Below, piece by piece: positions 11,930 to 24,355 of a stretch of 64,000 nt of DNA. Every line of letters starts with the position of its first letter. Within the stretch, counting starts at the first letter, position 1. Under the pieces are notes generated by a model. It worked only from the letters and a program-made list of their open reading frames with translations. It made no database searches and was not told where the DNA came from. A program made the translations under genes and the position numbers. This DNA is from Heterotrichella gracilis (taxonomy: Eukaryota; Sar; Xanthophyceae; Tribonematales; Xanthonemataceae), in NCBI GenBank assembly GCA_032358255.1, contig JAULBX010028049.1, positions 145,444-209,443 on the forward strand. Direction: 5' to 3'.

Positions 11930-14900
11930 CTAGGCACTAGGAGTTGTTTTCCGCCCCGTTGCCTTTTTCACGCGGCCAAACTTGTTCACCCCCAGCTTCT
12001 TCCTCGCCTTCTCCCCCTTGAGCTGCAGCATCTTGCGCTGCGCCCGCATGGACGGCATGCGGAACTCTTCCCCTGGCTTTGAAAGCACCTCCTTCTTTCT
12101 GGACTTCCTCTTGGGCGCATAGCTTTGCTTCACCTGCTGCGCATGCTGGGCGGCTGCCACGTCCATGAAGTCAACCACCCCCTCGCTTGTAACAGTACCA
12201 AAGCTGCCCACCTCCTTCACGGCCGCGCCCATCGCACCCCCCTTGGGCTTATCCCCCCCCGTCTTGTCTTTCCGATGCTCGCCCCCCTGCTTGCCAGTCT
12301 GAGACCCAGGCGCCTGAGCGGGCGCCGGTTGTTGTGGGGCGCGCTTGCCAGGCTGTGGTTCGGCATCGCCAGGGCTGGGCCGGGGCTTGAGTAGCTGCTT
12401 GGCTGGCGCTGCGCCGTCGCCGGCGGCCTGCGGCGGTTTCCGCTCGTGCCCCGCCTTTTGCTGCTTGTGCTTCTTCTTCTCTTTCCTGCGCGCGCACAGC
12501 AAAGAACACTTCATAAATGAGTAGTTTGTCAGCAGCTGCGGGGCATGCTGGCATCATGCAACAATCACATGGTGCCTTGCCTTGTCCGCACAGGCTGCAG
12601 CACAGCGCCATGCCATGTGGACTGCATGCACCACAGCCATCACACCGCGCACCAGCATGTGAGCTGTGTGCGCCACAGCTCTGGCCTAAGGCTTGTGCAT
12701 GCACCACACCATGCAGCAGCACCGTGCCGCAGGCATACGTACATAATGTTGCATGGGTTTAGGGAGGAGGGCAATGCCATTTCTCTTCCCATGATGCCCT
12801 ATTGCGCCAGGCCCTGTCCAATTTGGCAGTCATGGACATGTAATTTAAAATAATAAAACACGCAATTAACGCAAGTAATCTCTGAGGATCAATCCCGCAA
12901 TAAAGTAGCAGTTTCTTGTCAAAAAGAAAGCATTTCACTTACTTTTGCTTCTTCCTCGCCACCTCCAGCACCGCCTGCTGCTCCCTCAACCGCTGAGGTG
13001 GCGCCACCGCAGTCAGGCAGGTGAGGCGCGCTGACGTGGAGGCGCTGCACAGCTCGCTGCAAGACTCCCTGCAAGAGGTGTTCAAATTCAAAATCAACCA
13101 TCACGAAAGCATAAACAGTCAGTGGGACACTGTGTGGCATCCCGACAGGCTCCTTGTGGCACATCATTGATACCCCATACACACATTACATCCAACCTCA
13201 CAGCATCGCCAGCCATTCTTACACCCTGCGTCCCCAAAAGCTTGGACCACCCACCATCCATCCCCCAGCCGCACATACAATGACGCTCCTCAGTGACAAC
13301 TACAAGAAGGGCAGCCCATCCTGCGCCGACTTCCCACCCCGCCACCCACCTGCCATCTGCCCGCCGCACATCCCAGGTCTTGATGACCCCGTCAGAGGAG
13401 CATGAGGCAATGAGGTGGGCCCCGCTGCTGCCTGGCAATGCCCCGCAGGTGGTCACGCCACGCACGCGGTTGGCATGGGCACCCACCACTGTGGCGGCGG
13501 GATGGGCGGGGGCGCGGGTGTCCCACAGCCTCAGGGCACCATCGTCGCAGCCTGCGGGTGGGGCAAGGGGAGGGGGGTAATGGGGGATGAGAAGGGGGAC
13601 GGGATGCCCAATACGGGTCGGTTGGGCGATGGGATGCACATAGATGACAGCGACAAACCCTGCACTTGGAGCTGCACACCCCTACCTGTGATGATGGAGG
13701 TGGGCCTGCAGACAAACCCTATCCCTGCAGTGTAGAAAAAACCCTACCAAACCCTTACAGAACCCTCGCACGCCCCACCTGTGATGATGGAGTTGGGCCC
13801 ATCCACCGCCGCGCACAGCACCGGGCGCTGGTGCTCCATCACCGCCGTCGTGATTCCCTCCCCTCCCAGGTCGTGCACAGTCACCTTGCTGCCAGCCGCC
13901 ATCATGTAGGCCTGGGTCCCTGGGAGGAAGGCGATGATGTCTGCGTTAAAGGTGAGGGCCAGCGAGAAGCTGCTGCGCCCCTTGACCATGTTCCACATGC
14001 GCAGGGTCTTGTCCCTGCGGGTTGTAGGGTTTTAGGGTCAGGACTTGGGGTTTTTGAGGGTATCCAGGGCAGCCAGAAGCTGCTGCGGCCCTTGGACATG
14101 TCCCACATGCGCCCATGTCGGCACACGCAACCACATGCAAGCATATGGTCCCACATGCACCCGCATGCCCTCATGTACCATCATGCACCCACATGCATCC
14201 GCTCATGCGCCCGAAACCCCCTGTGCCTCACCTTGCCGCTGTCAGCGCCAGCCTGCCCGTCTCATGCATGGCAATGCTGTCCACCACGCCCCTGTGGCCG
14301 TACATGGTCTTCAGACAGTCCCAGGAGCCGCCGGCCTGCGGGGCAAAAGGGGTGCGCTGTGGGCGGGAAAGAAATTGCAGCATTGCAAAATAAATTGTTT
14401 CAAGATGTCCTCAGATCCAAAGAGGGTGTGAAATGCATTCCCAGATAAACAGCCTGACCCTAGGTTACAATTGCGCTTACATACATGTCTCAAGTGGGAG
14501 GCATGCACCCACCGTGGCCACACGCCATGCAACCCTACCCTTCTGTAACCCTTAACCCTGAACCGTCCCCGCTGATCCTCGGCTCTCAGCTCCCACACAC
14601 ACACCACTTCGTCCGCACGGTGACGGTGATGGCACTACTCCTGGCGCTCTTGAACAAAACCCAGATCCCTGGCACTGCGGCAGACCTTTAACCCTAATTC
14701 TTAAACCCTGCATCCTAATTCATTGCGCCTTCCACCCTCACCTCCCACCCCGCACACCACCCCGTCCGCCGTGCCACTGAGCAAAAGGCTGGCCGCCACC
14801 CTGCACCCTCCGGGCACATCTGCAGCGCGGTGATGGCACCGTCGCTGGAGCTTGTAACCCCCCCCAGATCCCTGGCATATTAGCAGACCCTATACCCTAA

Positions 14901-16071
14901 TTCCCAAACCCTGAGCTCCAATTCCCAGACCCTAAGCCTTCCATCCTCACCTCCCACACACACACCACCCCGTCCGCCGCGCCACTGAGCAGGTGGCTGG
15001 GCGCCACCGCACCCTGTGGGGTGAACATCTGCAGCGCCGTGATGGCCCCGTCGCTGGGGCTCATCAGAAACCCTAGGTCCTTTGCGTCGTGCACGTTGTA
15101 CAGGTGGATGAGGTCATCTGCACCCCCTGAGGCCACAAAGGGCCCGCCTGAGGTGATGCACTTGACGGTGCTCTGGGGGAAAGGTGGAGAGGGTCTATGG
15201 GTGAGGGAAAGCGAGCAAGGCATGGTGACCATCATCTTCTTGTTTTGCACATAGCTGAAAAATGATATATTTTCATGTTGTACGATGGTTTTTTCCAACA
15301 AATCATGTCTGGTCAGGGGCCACAAATGGCCCGCCTGAGGCGATGCACTTGACTGTGCTCTGGGGAGGGGGTCAGGGGGTTGAGGGTTCTGTGTGGTGGT
15401 CAGGTGGTGTCGGCTGCTAGGGTTGGGAGGATGGGAGCTCTGGGTGCGGTGGTAATATTAAACATACAGATTGACTGGAAGGCGTGCACAATGCATCTGT
15501 GGGCGGGTGCAACTCCTTGGGGGTGGGTGCGCATGTGTGAACCCTCCTAGGGTCTACGGTTGCGTACCTTGTGTGCTGGGTAGGTGAAGCCCCGCTCCAG
15601 TGAAAAACCCTGCAGCACCGATCACCAGTCAGGGATGTACTCACGCGCAGTGCAAACTGCCCTCTGGAATAGGGTGCGATATAAAAGGACTGCGTGTATA
15701 TGCAGCGCCCCTGCTCACTCACGGATGCGGCACTAGTACTTGGGAGCAGGTGGGTAGTGGCACGGGGCTGTTGCCTCACTATGAGTTCTCATAAAGGCCA
15801 CCAACGTCGATCAGTGGACCATCAATGGAGCATGTTGTTGACACTACATGGCCCTGTACCCTAAGGTCACTGCTGCACCTTGTTTGGAGGCATGCACATG
15901 GCGGTGCAAACGCAGTTAACAGGCAAGCGTGCAACAAACCACTTGCAAACAAAGCATAACTTATGCGTGCGCATGATAGTCACAGCAGCGCCCCACCTGC
16001 TCCCCTTCGCCAGCCTCCAAGTCGAACCCGAACAGGAACCTCTCATAGGAGCCAGCCACCAGCGTCGCCAT
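11930..16071 (-). CDS. PAK1IP1: PAK1IP1/MAK11-family WD40 ribosome-biogenesis factor
   Basis: Eight exons, all phase-consistent: 16071-15997, 15609-15568, 15172-14951, 14335-14232, 14014-13779, 13551-13350, 13068-12943 and 12485-11930, giving 520 residues. It starts MATLVAGSYERFLFGF, matching the family opening, and runs through WD repeats that follow PAK1IP1 in order: ASGGADDLIHLYN, LSGAADGVVCVWE, LTAARDKTLRMWNMVKGRS, ASCSSDGVIKTWD and ARLTCLTAVAP. The last exon (about 185 codons) is Lys/Arg-rich with several nuclear or nucleolar signal-like clusters, as in the family but longer. Yeast Mak11 and PAK1IP1 act in 60S subunit assembly, recruiting Rlp24 in yeast. The ATG at 16071 is fixed by the match to the family N-terminus. 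Introns of this gene carry degenerate copies of its own exon edges (see repeats). Confidence 0.93.
13683..14115. repeat. Exon-edge echoes flanking PAK1IP1 exon 5
   Basis: On the 3' side of exon 13779-14014, bases 13683-13712 repeat the exon end and donor at 13774-13802 (shared cctgtgatgatggag). On the 5' side, 14063-14115 repeat the exon edge 13957-14008 (shared agaagctgctgcg; ccacatgcgc). Both copies are degenerate and lie in introns. Confidence 0.7.
14573..15063. repeat. Triplicated block covering the donor edge of PAK1IP1 exon 3
   Basis: Three diverged tandem units start at about 14573, 14735 and 14944. The rightmost is the end of the real exon with its donor. The middle copy repeats cactgagca, catctgcagcgc and gatggc, then an intron tail containing cagatccctggca. 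The left copy repeats the donor edge (ctcccacacacacaccac) and the same tail. A further echo of the acceptor edge (15131-15179) lies at 15318-15367. The copies no longer read through in frame. Confidence 0.8.
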
Positions 16072-16955
16072 CGCGGGATCGAACCCTCGTCCTCCGAGCA
16101 GCAACTCAAGTGCTAGCACTCACTAATTATTACCAGATTATTGCCAGCAGCGTAAAGGCGGAAAGAGCTCGCCCAGGTCGTTGACTAGATGGAGCGTATG
16201 CATGCATGCATTCTCGGTGTGCATGCATATGTTCAAATTGGGGTCTAACAGCGGCAACCAAGGAGGCGACACTATGTCGAGCTGAACAGTGGCACACGCC
16301 TGTCGACTGCCCGCTTTCGTAGGCGTCGAGCTTTGGAGGCACAACCCTGGTTTGCGAGGCCGCCACATCAGGGGGGATACTCGTAAAGTATCGCTGATAC
16401 ACTAGGGTTTTTCTAGGGTTTTAGGGCTTACGAGAGAAAGACAGGGGATATTCAAAAAAAAAAAAAAGGTAAAGCCCTACGCGAGACGCGTAATTTTGGG
16501 GACGAACCCGAGGAGATATTCACAAAGGCTTACAACGCTGATCAGGCCTTGAGGCCCGAAACTTCACTACAGCAAAAATACTTCTGACAAATGCTGCAAT
16601 GCATGCAATGTTCCTCTTCAAGTCTCGCACCCCTGTGCCTAAGGGTTCTAGGGCTGTTTCCTGCCTGACACCTTTAGCACCCAGCAACAGCCAATCAGAC
16701 CACCTGCAGGACCAGACCTGCAACCCAGCGGGTTGGCCATTCGCCAACTGGAAATGCAGCGCCCTGCCAGACCCACACAACGCAACATCTGCATATCCCA
16801 TTTGATACGCAAACCCACCCGCGCACCCAACAGTCGGCTCAAGACTGCACTCTGCGAGATGCAGGACTGACTGAGGCGTATGTCTGCGCCTGTGGATATA
16901 TCCTGCACACATCCTGCATGGCTTGCTGGCAGATGATGGATCCCACTACCCCTTG
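16072..16955. other. Spacer between two minus-strand genes, with echo of ARMC9 3' end
   Basis: No gene seen. Bases 16731-16826 are a degraded copy of 16961-17049, the terminal coding exon of the ARMC9 gene (shared tggccattcgcc and gcagcgccctgccag). There is an A-rich run at 16454-16467 and a telomere-like tagggtttttctagggtttt stretch at about 16404-16428. Confidence 0.55.
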
Positions 16956-19900
16956 TCAATACTGCAGCGCCCTGCCAGGCCCGCCCGGTGCAAACTCTGC
17001 ACTCCCATTGGCCGACCCATACCCCCCCGCGTGGCCATTCGCCGCTGGGTAGTCATGGAGGGAGGTGGAGGAGGCGGAGTGGGTGGAGAGGCCCCGCCTG
17101 TGGCTGGTGCTGGCTGCTGAGGGGGAGTAACGCGAGGGGGGAAAGGGGTGGGGATCTGAGGGGCTGGGGGGGACAGGGCTGGTGGTGGCTGTGGCCAGGA
17201 ACCCACCCGCCAGCAGCTCCTCGCCTGCGGGCATGCCTGCACATGGGGGTTGGGGGGGTTGAGAAGGGGGGATGGGGCAGGACACCTGCAATTGCACTTA
17301 CTGTGACATGTACCCACGCTGTTCATTTGTTACCCCGAAGGAGAGACAATTACCAGGCTGTCAAGCCGACATGATGACGACAAGGGCCGTTAGAGTAAAT
17401 CGAAATATGAAGCATGGATCACTTTACTTTGTCACGTGAAATTACTGAGTAATAGGCATTGCCATGCACCTGGTGTCCACCCCTCAAGGCTGCACATCAC
17501 AAGAGCTCGGACACTCATACCCAATAGCTACCAAAATAGATGATGGAGTGCAAGCAAATGAACAGAATTTCTTCTTTATTTCTTCTGTACCTTGTGCCAG
17601 CTCGCCCAGCGCCTCTTCCTCCCCCTCCTCCATCTCGTAATAATCCTGGTCATACTCCTGGCCTGCAGTGCACAGGCCAAACAGCACGCTCAACATCCAA
17701 GCGGGCACAGGCTAAATAGGCATGGTCACCCTGCATGCGGTCACCAGTACACACAATAGGCCCTCACTCGACCCTTACAGCCCCCCTGCTCATTCCCTAA
17801 TGGAGCCCCATGCAACTCTAGGGCAAACCCTAACGGCACGTGAACCCCTGACCGCCACCTAGCAGCACAGACAGCCCTGCAGGGCAGCCTCAGGAGGATG
17901 ACCATGGCAGGGATGGACATAGGGATGGCCATGGCAGGGATGCACACAAAATTTGACCATGGCAGAGATGCACACAAGGATGCCCATGACCACCAGAATG
18001 CCCAAGACCAAGGATGCCCTGCACTCCCTCCGCCCACCAAATTACCCCCACCCCTCCACCACTCCCGCAGCCAAACCACCACTCACCTGCCTCCTCCTCC
18101 TCCTCCCCACCTGCCACCTCCCCCTCCGGCTGCTCCAGCGCATCCAGGGTGTACTGCAGCTGGCGGGAGAACACGGCGTCGCTGCGGCTGGCCACATCCC
18201 TCAGGTGCGCCACCATGCCCTGCTCTCGACACCGCTCCCTGTGGGGTAGGTGGGGAAAGGGGGGTTAGAACCATATCCTGGGCATGGGATGCTGGTCAAT
18301 GGTGGGGGAACGAGCCTTGGCCCCACAGTCAGTGGCGTCAGGGACGTGGCGGCGTGGGATGGGGAGTAGAAAATCACGCTCTTGCATGACCGGTGGCTGT
18401 GGGACCTTGTGGGAGGGTAGGAGCCATTCCACCAGCTACACCAACCAATACCACCACCCTGCTCCCCTCCCCATTGGAAACCAACCACTCCACCCCTCAC
18501 CTCATGACCTCATCTTTGGTGATCAGGAACAGGCAGCCATTCACATAGCTCCGCACGCGCATGCTGTCGCTCTCACACAGCCCCTTGAGCAGCGCCAGCA
18601 CCCCTTCGCCACAGGAGCGGCAGGCGGCCCGGCCAGGTGCGCGCATGAGGAGGTTCATGAGCAGGGCGCAGCCGTGCTCTACCTCACCCTCGGGTAGGGT
18701 TTCGGGGTCCTGCAGAACAGGGGTTGAAGTTTTGGGGTCTTGCAGGGCGGAAGTTGAAGGTTTTGGGTGTTGCAGGATTGGGGTTGGGATTTTTCTAGGG
18801 GTGGCGTATGACCCAATACTTGCATTTTGGCAGGTGCAAAGGTAGGACTATGCGCCGCCAGAATCTGCTTCAGCAGCACCTAGCCAGCCAAGGCAGTGAC
18901 CACACATGTGACCAAAACTACACCCACCTGCATCAGCTCCACCAGCCATGCCAGCGCGCCATGTGCCACCAGGCCACGCTGCGCCACCTGGCGGAAGCTC
19001 AGCTGGTGGAACGCAGCCAGCAGGTGGCGTCGCACAAGGGGGGGAACCGCAGCCGAACCAACGGGTAACGGGGAGGAACTGGAGGCTTCGGGCTGACCGG
19101 CGCCCAAGGACCGCCCCCCATTAGCCCCGTCCGGGTTTTCGGCCTCGCCATTTGCCATCTCCAAATCCCCACTGGATGGCCCCTCGTCCCCGTTTGCAGA
19201 CAGGATCGAACCTCTGCTATCCTGGGGGCCTCCGTCACCTCCCCCTGGATTTGAAATTTCCGCCGCGCGGTGCGTGGGGATGGGTTGGTCCTCGGGGTTT
19301 TGCCAGGCCTGCCTGTTTGCTGCCAGCTGCATGAGCAGGTCGATGGCATGCGCAGAGGGGTGGAGGAGGTAGCTCCTGCCCGAGGGGTCGCAAGAGATGG
19401 CATGGACCAGGCGCGCCAGCTCGGAGGTCACTGGAGTACTGCGTGCAACAAGGGTTGTTCAACTTGGTTGGCTGTGAGCAGGCCATTATTAAGCTGGCTC
19501 ACTGCATGGAAACAATGGCACCTGTTGGTTGGTTAGGAATCAAGTGGGAGGCGAGGCGTCCACTCACCTGTGCCAGGCACGCGCGCAATACACGAAACTC
19601 TACACCCTAAAACCCCAATCCCTGCTCGGGCATCCGTGCACCCACCCTACGTGCTGCGCCAGGCATGCGCGCATGACTGGGCTCCCGTCCCCCGCGCTTG
19701 AGCACTTGAGCACGTCCATGCGCACGTAGGTCATCAGCAGCGCGTGGCGGTCGGAGGGCAGCGGGCAGCGTGTGAGGCGGCAGCGCAGGGCGGCCAGGAG
19801 GGCGGCGGCGAGGGGGGAGTCGGGACCCTACGGGTGTGGGGGAAAGGGGTGGGAACAGTGTAGCCACACATAAGAAAAAGAAGGGAAAACAAAAAATGTG

Positions 19901-22900
19901 AAGTAAAAAATACATATTTCTTACACAATACCCTAGACGCTTGCTACATGCAGAGCAGCGGCTAGGGCAAAACGCTAGCTACACGCAAGCACTGCATAGA
20001 CTAATGCCATGCAAGCAGTGTGTTAAGTATTGGCAGTAAGCACTATGTAGGATGCCGCCACGCAGCACAGCCCCCTGGAGGGTGTGGGGTTCGTATTAGG
20101 GTATTTGCTAGGCACCTGGAGGGTTTTGACAATCTTGGAGTAGTTGAGCGGGGGCAGGGCAGGGCGGCCGCCTGGGGTGAGCAGTACAGTGGGCTGTGAA
20201 GGGGAGGGCGTGGCAGCTGAGGGGCCCAGGGGGGGCGATGGGGGCTTGATGGGCGTGACTGCACCAAGGAGGAGGGAGGGGTGTTGAGGTGCTGTGGGGA
20301 GAGGGGGAGCCCGGCGGTGTGGGTAATGGGGAGGTATGATGGGGGCGGGTGAGGGGCACCATCAAGCATTGCGGAAAGGGAGGCGCTGGGCTTAGGAGAC
20401 CCACCGGATGTGCATGTCTGCAAAATGCAACATGCGCAGGTGCATGCTCATGTGAATGGCTGGTTACGAACGAGCATGGGTCATCCAACACATGTGCTTG
20501 CTGATGGCTGGACCCAGGCCCGCACCCAAATTTTGTTATTATTTTGACTCTTTATATTCGATTTCTTAATTTCAATTCATGTTGCTGGACATGTGCATGT
20601 GCACCAGCGGCCCTGCATGTGCACAACCGGCCCTGCATGCGCATGGCCATGCGGATGGTTGCCACCAAAGGAGCATGCGCCACCATGTACATGGCTGCGT
20701 GGACCCTCATGACTGGACCCAGGCTGCACTCCAATGCCCACCTCCCAGCAACCCCACGCACTCCCCACTCAAGTGACCTCCGCACTGCCTATTTCACTGC
20801 ACCTTGCATGCGCCCCATACCCAAATCCCCACCCACCTGTCACACTGGGCTGGGGAGACAGCGGCACAGCCTCATCCCCAATGCCAGACACTGCCATTGG
20901 GGTGGTGTCAATCTCTTCCGACACGCCGACTGCATGCTCCATCGCCGGTGCTGCATTGCCGGTGCTGCACTGTTCCGCTGATGACTGGATTTCCGGGAGC
21001 GACCCCGATCCCCGGGAGCCAGGTCGGGCTTCGTCATCCCCGCTCCGCCCTAGGCATAGCATTAGGATGGGCGGTGAGCGGTAGGCAGCGAGTGTGGCTG
21101 GCGGGCGCTTGCCACACGAGATGATTCACCATATGCTATGCAACCAACCCCCCGAAACCACGCGCAAGGCGCATGATACATGTGCATAGACGGTCGTCGC
21201 TGGGGGATAAGATGCACAGCCTAGCACCGGGCTGTGGTGCATTCATAATTGAAACTGTCCCGATGCCAGGATGCTAAACCCGCATTGCAGTTTGCATCCA
21301 CCGCCGCACAAGAGAACTTGCGGGGGTGGGTGGTGGGTGGGTGCCAATGATAGCATGTGCATGTGCATGTGCATGTGCAAGAGTCCATGAACCGCCACTT
21401 GCATGTGCACCGCATGCGTACATGGATGTGCATGCACATGCATATATGTCTGCATGCATCATAAGCACATGCAGGCATGCATGCAGTGGCCGTGGACATA
21501 AGCAAGCGCCTCACCTGCCGCTGCATCCACATTGGCCCCTGAGACACTGGGGGAGGCACCTGCACCCAGGTGGCAGTGATCACATGATGCCGCACTTGCA
21601 TCACATTTGGTGCAAACAATGATGTTGTTCTGCAATGGACCTGGTGGCCTAGCCCAGGCATAGGTGATCAGCGCCAGATGAAGACTAATGCATGCAGGCT
21701 AGCTGATGGACCAATGATGTGTTAAATGCCAGTCACAAACAGCATAAAAAAGCAATCATTATTGCAAATTTGTCATTCAAAGGCACCAGGGCCGGTTCAA
21801 AGGACCCAAAAGGAGGCTGCATTGGTGGTACATATAAAGAAATTTAAAGCAAGCGCATATGCATACAATGCCCCTAGCATTGGGCATACATGCTTGTGTA
21901 CGCCACACCCGCCGTGCCACATCGCTTCGCCCCCTTGCATGCAACCGATGGCATTCCGGCTTGCTCCTCGCACCTTGCTTGTACGCTCCAATCAGCTTCC
22001 TGATGAGCGGCACCTCCTGCCTGCCGGGCACCTCCTGGAGCACCCCCTCAAGCTCCCCTTGCAGCTGCAGGGCCCACTGGGCGCTCACCTGCTGCCGGAA
22101 CTGGGGGTGGCTGCCGGGGTCGGTGACATAGGGCAGGGCAAAGTAGGGTAGCAAGCTGGTGTCTGCCGCGAATTTCTGCCCGTGGCTGTCCAGGAATGCC
22201 CGGAAGAGGCTGCGCGCGTGCGCTGCCTGCACTTGCTGGCCTGCGGGGGTGACGCATTGTATGATTTTGGTGAGTGGGTGCATGGAAGCAGCACCATCAA
22301 TGTCGCTGCATTTGTGTATGTAGTAATGGGTCAGTGTGAAATTTGCGCCCAGAAGAGGCTGCGCGCGAGCGATGCCTGCACTGCTGCCGGTGAATGATGC
22401 TATGAGCAATGCATGGTTAGATGAAGCACCAGCGCCGTGCCGCTCAACTTGCGTGGGTGACAGTGGGATCAGTGTGAACAGTCTTAACACCGCATGGGTA
22501 TGTATTGTTGTGGAGCCCCCAAGCTGGCTTTGTGGGGGTCCGTTCACCTTCCGAGGGCTTCAGATATGGGTAGAAGGTGAAGTACACATGCAGGAGGAAC
22601 TCGACCTGCATTGTAACAAAATTGGAATCAGAAGTCAAAAGCAACCCGAGACCTGGAACGAGGCCACACCTGCCTGGTCAGCGTTTTGTTATAGGCTGTG
22701 TACCTGCTTGGCATGCTCGTTCTTGTCGATCCACTCCACGTTGCAGTAGGCCCTCCAGGCAAACCAGAAGGTGTCTTGCCTGCCTTCTTGAAAAGCATTG
22801 ATCTGCAATGCACCACAGGGCAGGGCTCAAGGCTCTGTGCAAGATTCACAGTTTGACAGCTACAGCAGGGAAACACAGTTCACCTCTTACCAGTGAGTAG

Positions 22901-23149
22901 TACAGCTCCTGCCTCTCATGCTCCGTCACAACCCCATCCCTCTCAAGAAAAGGATCTTCTTTTTCTTTGATAAGGGCCTGCGGTGCCAGCATTCAGGCGA
23001 CACTTCCAGATCACCTCGAGAATAGGTGCATGCATGCATAGTCAATTTATTGATTGATCGTGGCTAGAACGTACCTGTAGGGTTTCGTGGAAGTTTGAGT
23101 GCTGGAGGTATTCCTCCACGAGCTCAGTTGTGTCTAGAATACCGCTCAT
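16956..23149 (-). CDS. ARMC9: ARMC9 homologue (LisH and armadillo repeats, ciliary)
   Basis: Fourteen phase-consistent exons: 23149-23075, 22977-22891, 22802-22704, 22605-22548, 22240-21974, 21559-21515, 21049-20837, 20216-20116, 19827-19646, 19438-18928, 18709-18501, 18238-18087, 17662-17591 and 17236-16956, giving 783 residues (human about 820). The N-terminus carries a LisH-like helix pair (ELVEEYLQHSNFHETLQAL). LLPYFALPYVTDPGSHPQF matches the ARMC9 segment after it. Armadillo-type helices follow (LPPLNYSKIVKTL; LARLVHAISCDPSGRSYLL; GLVAHGALAWLVELM; HGCALLMNLLMRAPG; VRSYVNGCLF), then an acidic stretch and a Pro/Ser tail. ARMC9 is a basal-body and ciliary protein linked to Joubert syndrome and works with TOGARAM1. 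Its presence suggests the organism builds flagella or kept such genes. The short linker exon 21559-21515 and the tail are the least certain parts. Confidence 0.88.
17897..17990. repeat. Intronic tandem repeat (ccatggcag unit)
   Basis: About three copies of a unit of roughly 30 bases containing gaccatggcagggatg lie in the intron between exons 12 and 13 of the ARMC9 gene. Confidence 0.6.
18695..18795. repeat. Three tandem copies of an ARMC9 acceptor edge
   Basis: The start of exon 11 (right edge 18709) and its acceptor are followed by two more diverged copies of the same segment: ttcggggtcctgcag, then ttttggggtcttgcag, then ttttgggtgttgcag. Each includes a cag acceptor when read on the minus strand. 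Only the first continues into the armadillo reading frame. Confidence 0.7.
21354..21378. repeat. atgtgc microsatellite
   Basis: About four copies of gcatgt in an ARMC9 intron. Confidence 0.8.
22347..22395. repeat. Echo of the ARMC9 exon 5 edge
   Basis: This intronic stretch repeats 22198-22243, the right edge of exon 5. Shared segments include aagaggctgcgcgcg and gatgcctgcact versus gctgcctgcact. The matching exon codes for a conserved helix; the copy is degenerate. Confidence 0.75.
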
Positions 23150-23590
23150 TGTAGCTGTGGTGTGCGCCTGGCAATAAGACATGGACCCATGCCTCCTCTG
23201 GGAACCGCCATCACCGGATAGTGGTCAGCAAGGTGTGCTTTCTTCAAACACACATTGGCATTGTACTTAATCACAAACACGTTTAAACACTCGACCATGG
23301 CACCGGTTTTGCTGCAAAGACTTTCAAATGCAGGGAGGCTGCTGACGTTAAAAATGGGGGGCTCATTCTAAATGGGGTGTTTTTCTTTGCCTGAACATTT
23401 CGCTGCGTTTAATTTGCGGCACCCTCTGAAAAAAGGGCCCCAACGCCACCGCTGACCGCCGCTCATCATCAGGCCGTCCGGGCTTCCTGCGAAGAAACAG
23501 TACTTGAAGAGTTGCGGCGCTACCCAGCATCCCTCTTTCCAGTCGCCCCTGTTGAAACCTTGTGCCCGCGGGTCAGCAGCAGAGGCAACG
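23150..23590. promoter_or_regulatory. Divergent promoter region, ARMC9 / eS21
   Basis: The start codons of ARMC9 (minus) and eS21 (plus) are only 441 bases apart and point away from each other, so both promoters must lie here or overlap. I see no clear TATA box. Confidence 0.5.
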
Positions 23591-24315
23591 ATGATCAACG
23601 ACGAGGGAGAGGTCGTCGACCTGTACATCCCCCGCAAGTGGTGAGCACTGCCAGCCGCCTCCACCCTCCATGCATCTTGCAGCCAAAACATCCTGGCATA
23701 ACCCACGATTGTGGCTAAACTGACGTGTGTATCTGCAGCTCATGGACTAACAAGCTTATCACTGCCAAGGACCACGGCAGCGTGCAGCTGAACGTCGGCC
23801 ACCTGGACGAGAACGGTGTCTACACAGGCCAGTTCACCACCTTTGCTTTGGGCGGACGGGTTCGGGCCATGGTGAGGCTGCAGGGGCTTGCAAAACCAGC
23901 TGGTTGCGTGGGATTACTGGGTATACACCCCTGCTGGGACAGGTTCAAGCAGTTGGATGGAAATGGGATACACATGCATGTTATGCACTCCATCTCTCCA
24001 AATTACAGCCAACTACAGACTGGCCTGGAGACAGAAAGGTGGTGCAGTAGGGTGCAGACGTGAGAGGGTGGTCAGCGAATCATCATCCAGGAGGCAACCT
24101 TGCACACTGTTCTAGAGTATGTGTGCAAATGGGCGGTGATGATGCCCTGCCTGCGTATGGCCGCTGTGGCTCAATGTACCACAGACGGGCAGTGCATCAG
24201 CTTGCAGTCTGTTCACTGCCACAACCTGTTAACATGATGCTGTGCCTTGCAGGGTGAGGGTGACTCCGCACTGGACCACTTGTGGGCCAAGAAGAAGGCA
24301 GACCTTGACCAATAA
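23591..24315 (+). CDS. RPS21: Cytosolic small-subunit ribosomal protein eS21
   Basis: Three exons: 23591-23640, 23739-23871 and 24253-24315, giving 81 residues, the usual eS21 length. The N-terminus [20 protein letters not shown] matches the eukaryotic family pattern (xNxxGExVDLYxPRKCS). [16 protein letters not shown] and [20 protein letters not shown] match the remaining conserved blocks, and the protein ends DLDQ. It belongs to the 40S subunit and is needed for late processing of small-subunit rRNA. The first intron splits the Cys codon of the PRKCS motif (TG|C). The ATG at 23591 fits the conserved N-terminus exactly. Confidence 0.97.
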
Positions 24316-24350
24316 GCAGCCGGTGTTTTGCAAGTGGGCCTGGAGGCCAT

Positions 24351-24355
24351 TGTAA
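24351..24355 (+). promoter_or_regulatory. Candidate poly(A) signal TGTAA for eS21
   Basis: TGTAA begins 36 bases after the eS21 stop codon. Chlorophyte nuclear genes commonly use TGTAA as the polyadenylation signal, so the position fits. Confidence 0.55.

Noticed and set aside
16069-16125. tRNA-like gggttcgatccc box on the minus strand near the PAK1IP1 start
   Set aside because: The flanking bases do not form a T-stem, acceptor stem or anticodon arm, and the box overlaps a well-supported start codon.
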